Position numbers and translations under genes: made by a program | The notes under the pieces: model-generated | Databases searched by the model: none | The model's input: only the letters and a program-made list of their open reading frames with translations | Told to the model about the DNA's origin: nothing | NCBI RefSeq assembly: GCF_008728515.1 | Contig: NC_044990.1 | Span: 58,632,879-58,696,878, forward strand | Reading direction: 5' to 3' | Length of the DNA: 64,000 bases | From: Papio anubis | Taxonomy: Eukaryota > Chordata > Mammalia > Primates > Cercopithecidae | Part shown: positions 63,903 through 64,000 of the stretch, piece by piece | How positions within the stretch are numbered: the first letter of the stretch is position 1 | How the letters are laid out: each line of letters opens with the position of its first letter

Positions 63903-64000
63903 GGAATAATTCTTACATATCACCTAGTTCACAAAATTGTGATGAGGGTAAAATAAAAGAAAATGCTCAGAAAACTGATGCTTTAAAAAGTACTATCCAA

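Overview
The window is primate, almost certainly human, nuclear DNA. About 44 Alu copies or fragments lie on both strands. They are joined by a HERV-W (LTR17-type) solo LTR, an L1PA-type insertion, MaLR LTRs, MER1/Charlie and Tigger DNA transposons, and many L2 and MIR relics. I found no protein-coding exon, tRNA, rRNA, snRNA or CRISPR array that I could defend. The open reading frames of 60-140 codons are mostly Alu frames or chance. The stretch reads as intergenic or intronic DNA. All boundaries and repeat names come from reading and remembered consensus sequences, not from a search.

Layout. 0-8 kb: AT-rich start, MIR and L2 remnants, several Alus (one only 72 bp long), and a Tigger MITE. 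8.5-9.5 kb: a HERV-W solo LTR inside an old L1. 9.5-21.5 kb: MIR, L2 and Alu, a 200-bp polypurine tract, an Alu inside an Alu, a long low-repeat stretch, and a short L1PA insertion with clear target duplications. 21.5-23.2 kb: an antisense L2 carrying a MaLR solo LTR and two Alus. 23.2-33 kb: fewer repeats, with several stretches that look like conserved non-coding elements and one possible minus-strand mini-exon. 33-35.4 kb: an antisense L1 with an ORF2 relic, then a second, older L1 in the other direction. 37.4-39.1 kb: a MaLR LTR split by another LTR, itself split by two Alus. 39.7 kb: a perfect 20-bp hairpin. 41.8-43.6 kb: a relic of a whole hAT (Charlie-type) transposon with a readable transposase. 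48.9-49.4 kb: MER1 inside an old L1. 49.5-52.1 kb: the largest low-repeat block, with homeodomain-type motifs. 53-53.8 kb: two Alus in one target site. 56-57.9 kb: a Tigger copy with a transposase tail, an LTR-like island and an Alu. 60.5-61.3 kb: Alu inside MITE inside MIR.

Nothing here works together as a pathway or operon. The organisation is a layered record of insertions (L2/MIR, then L1M, hAT, Tigger and MaLR, then Alu, HERV-W and L1PA) around a few low-repeat blocks that may be regulatory. I did not find a clearly new biological system. The best leads are the hairpin, the low-repeat blocks, the splice-bounded mini-exon, the reversed-polarity tail at the antisense L1, and the local tandem duplications.
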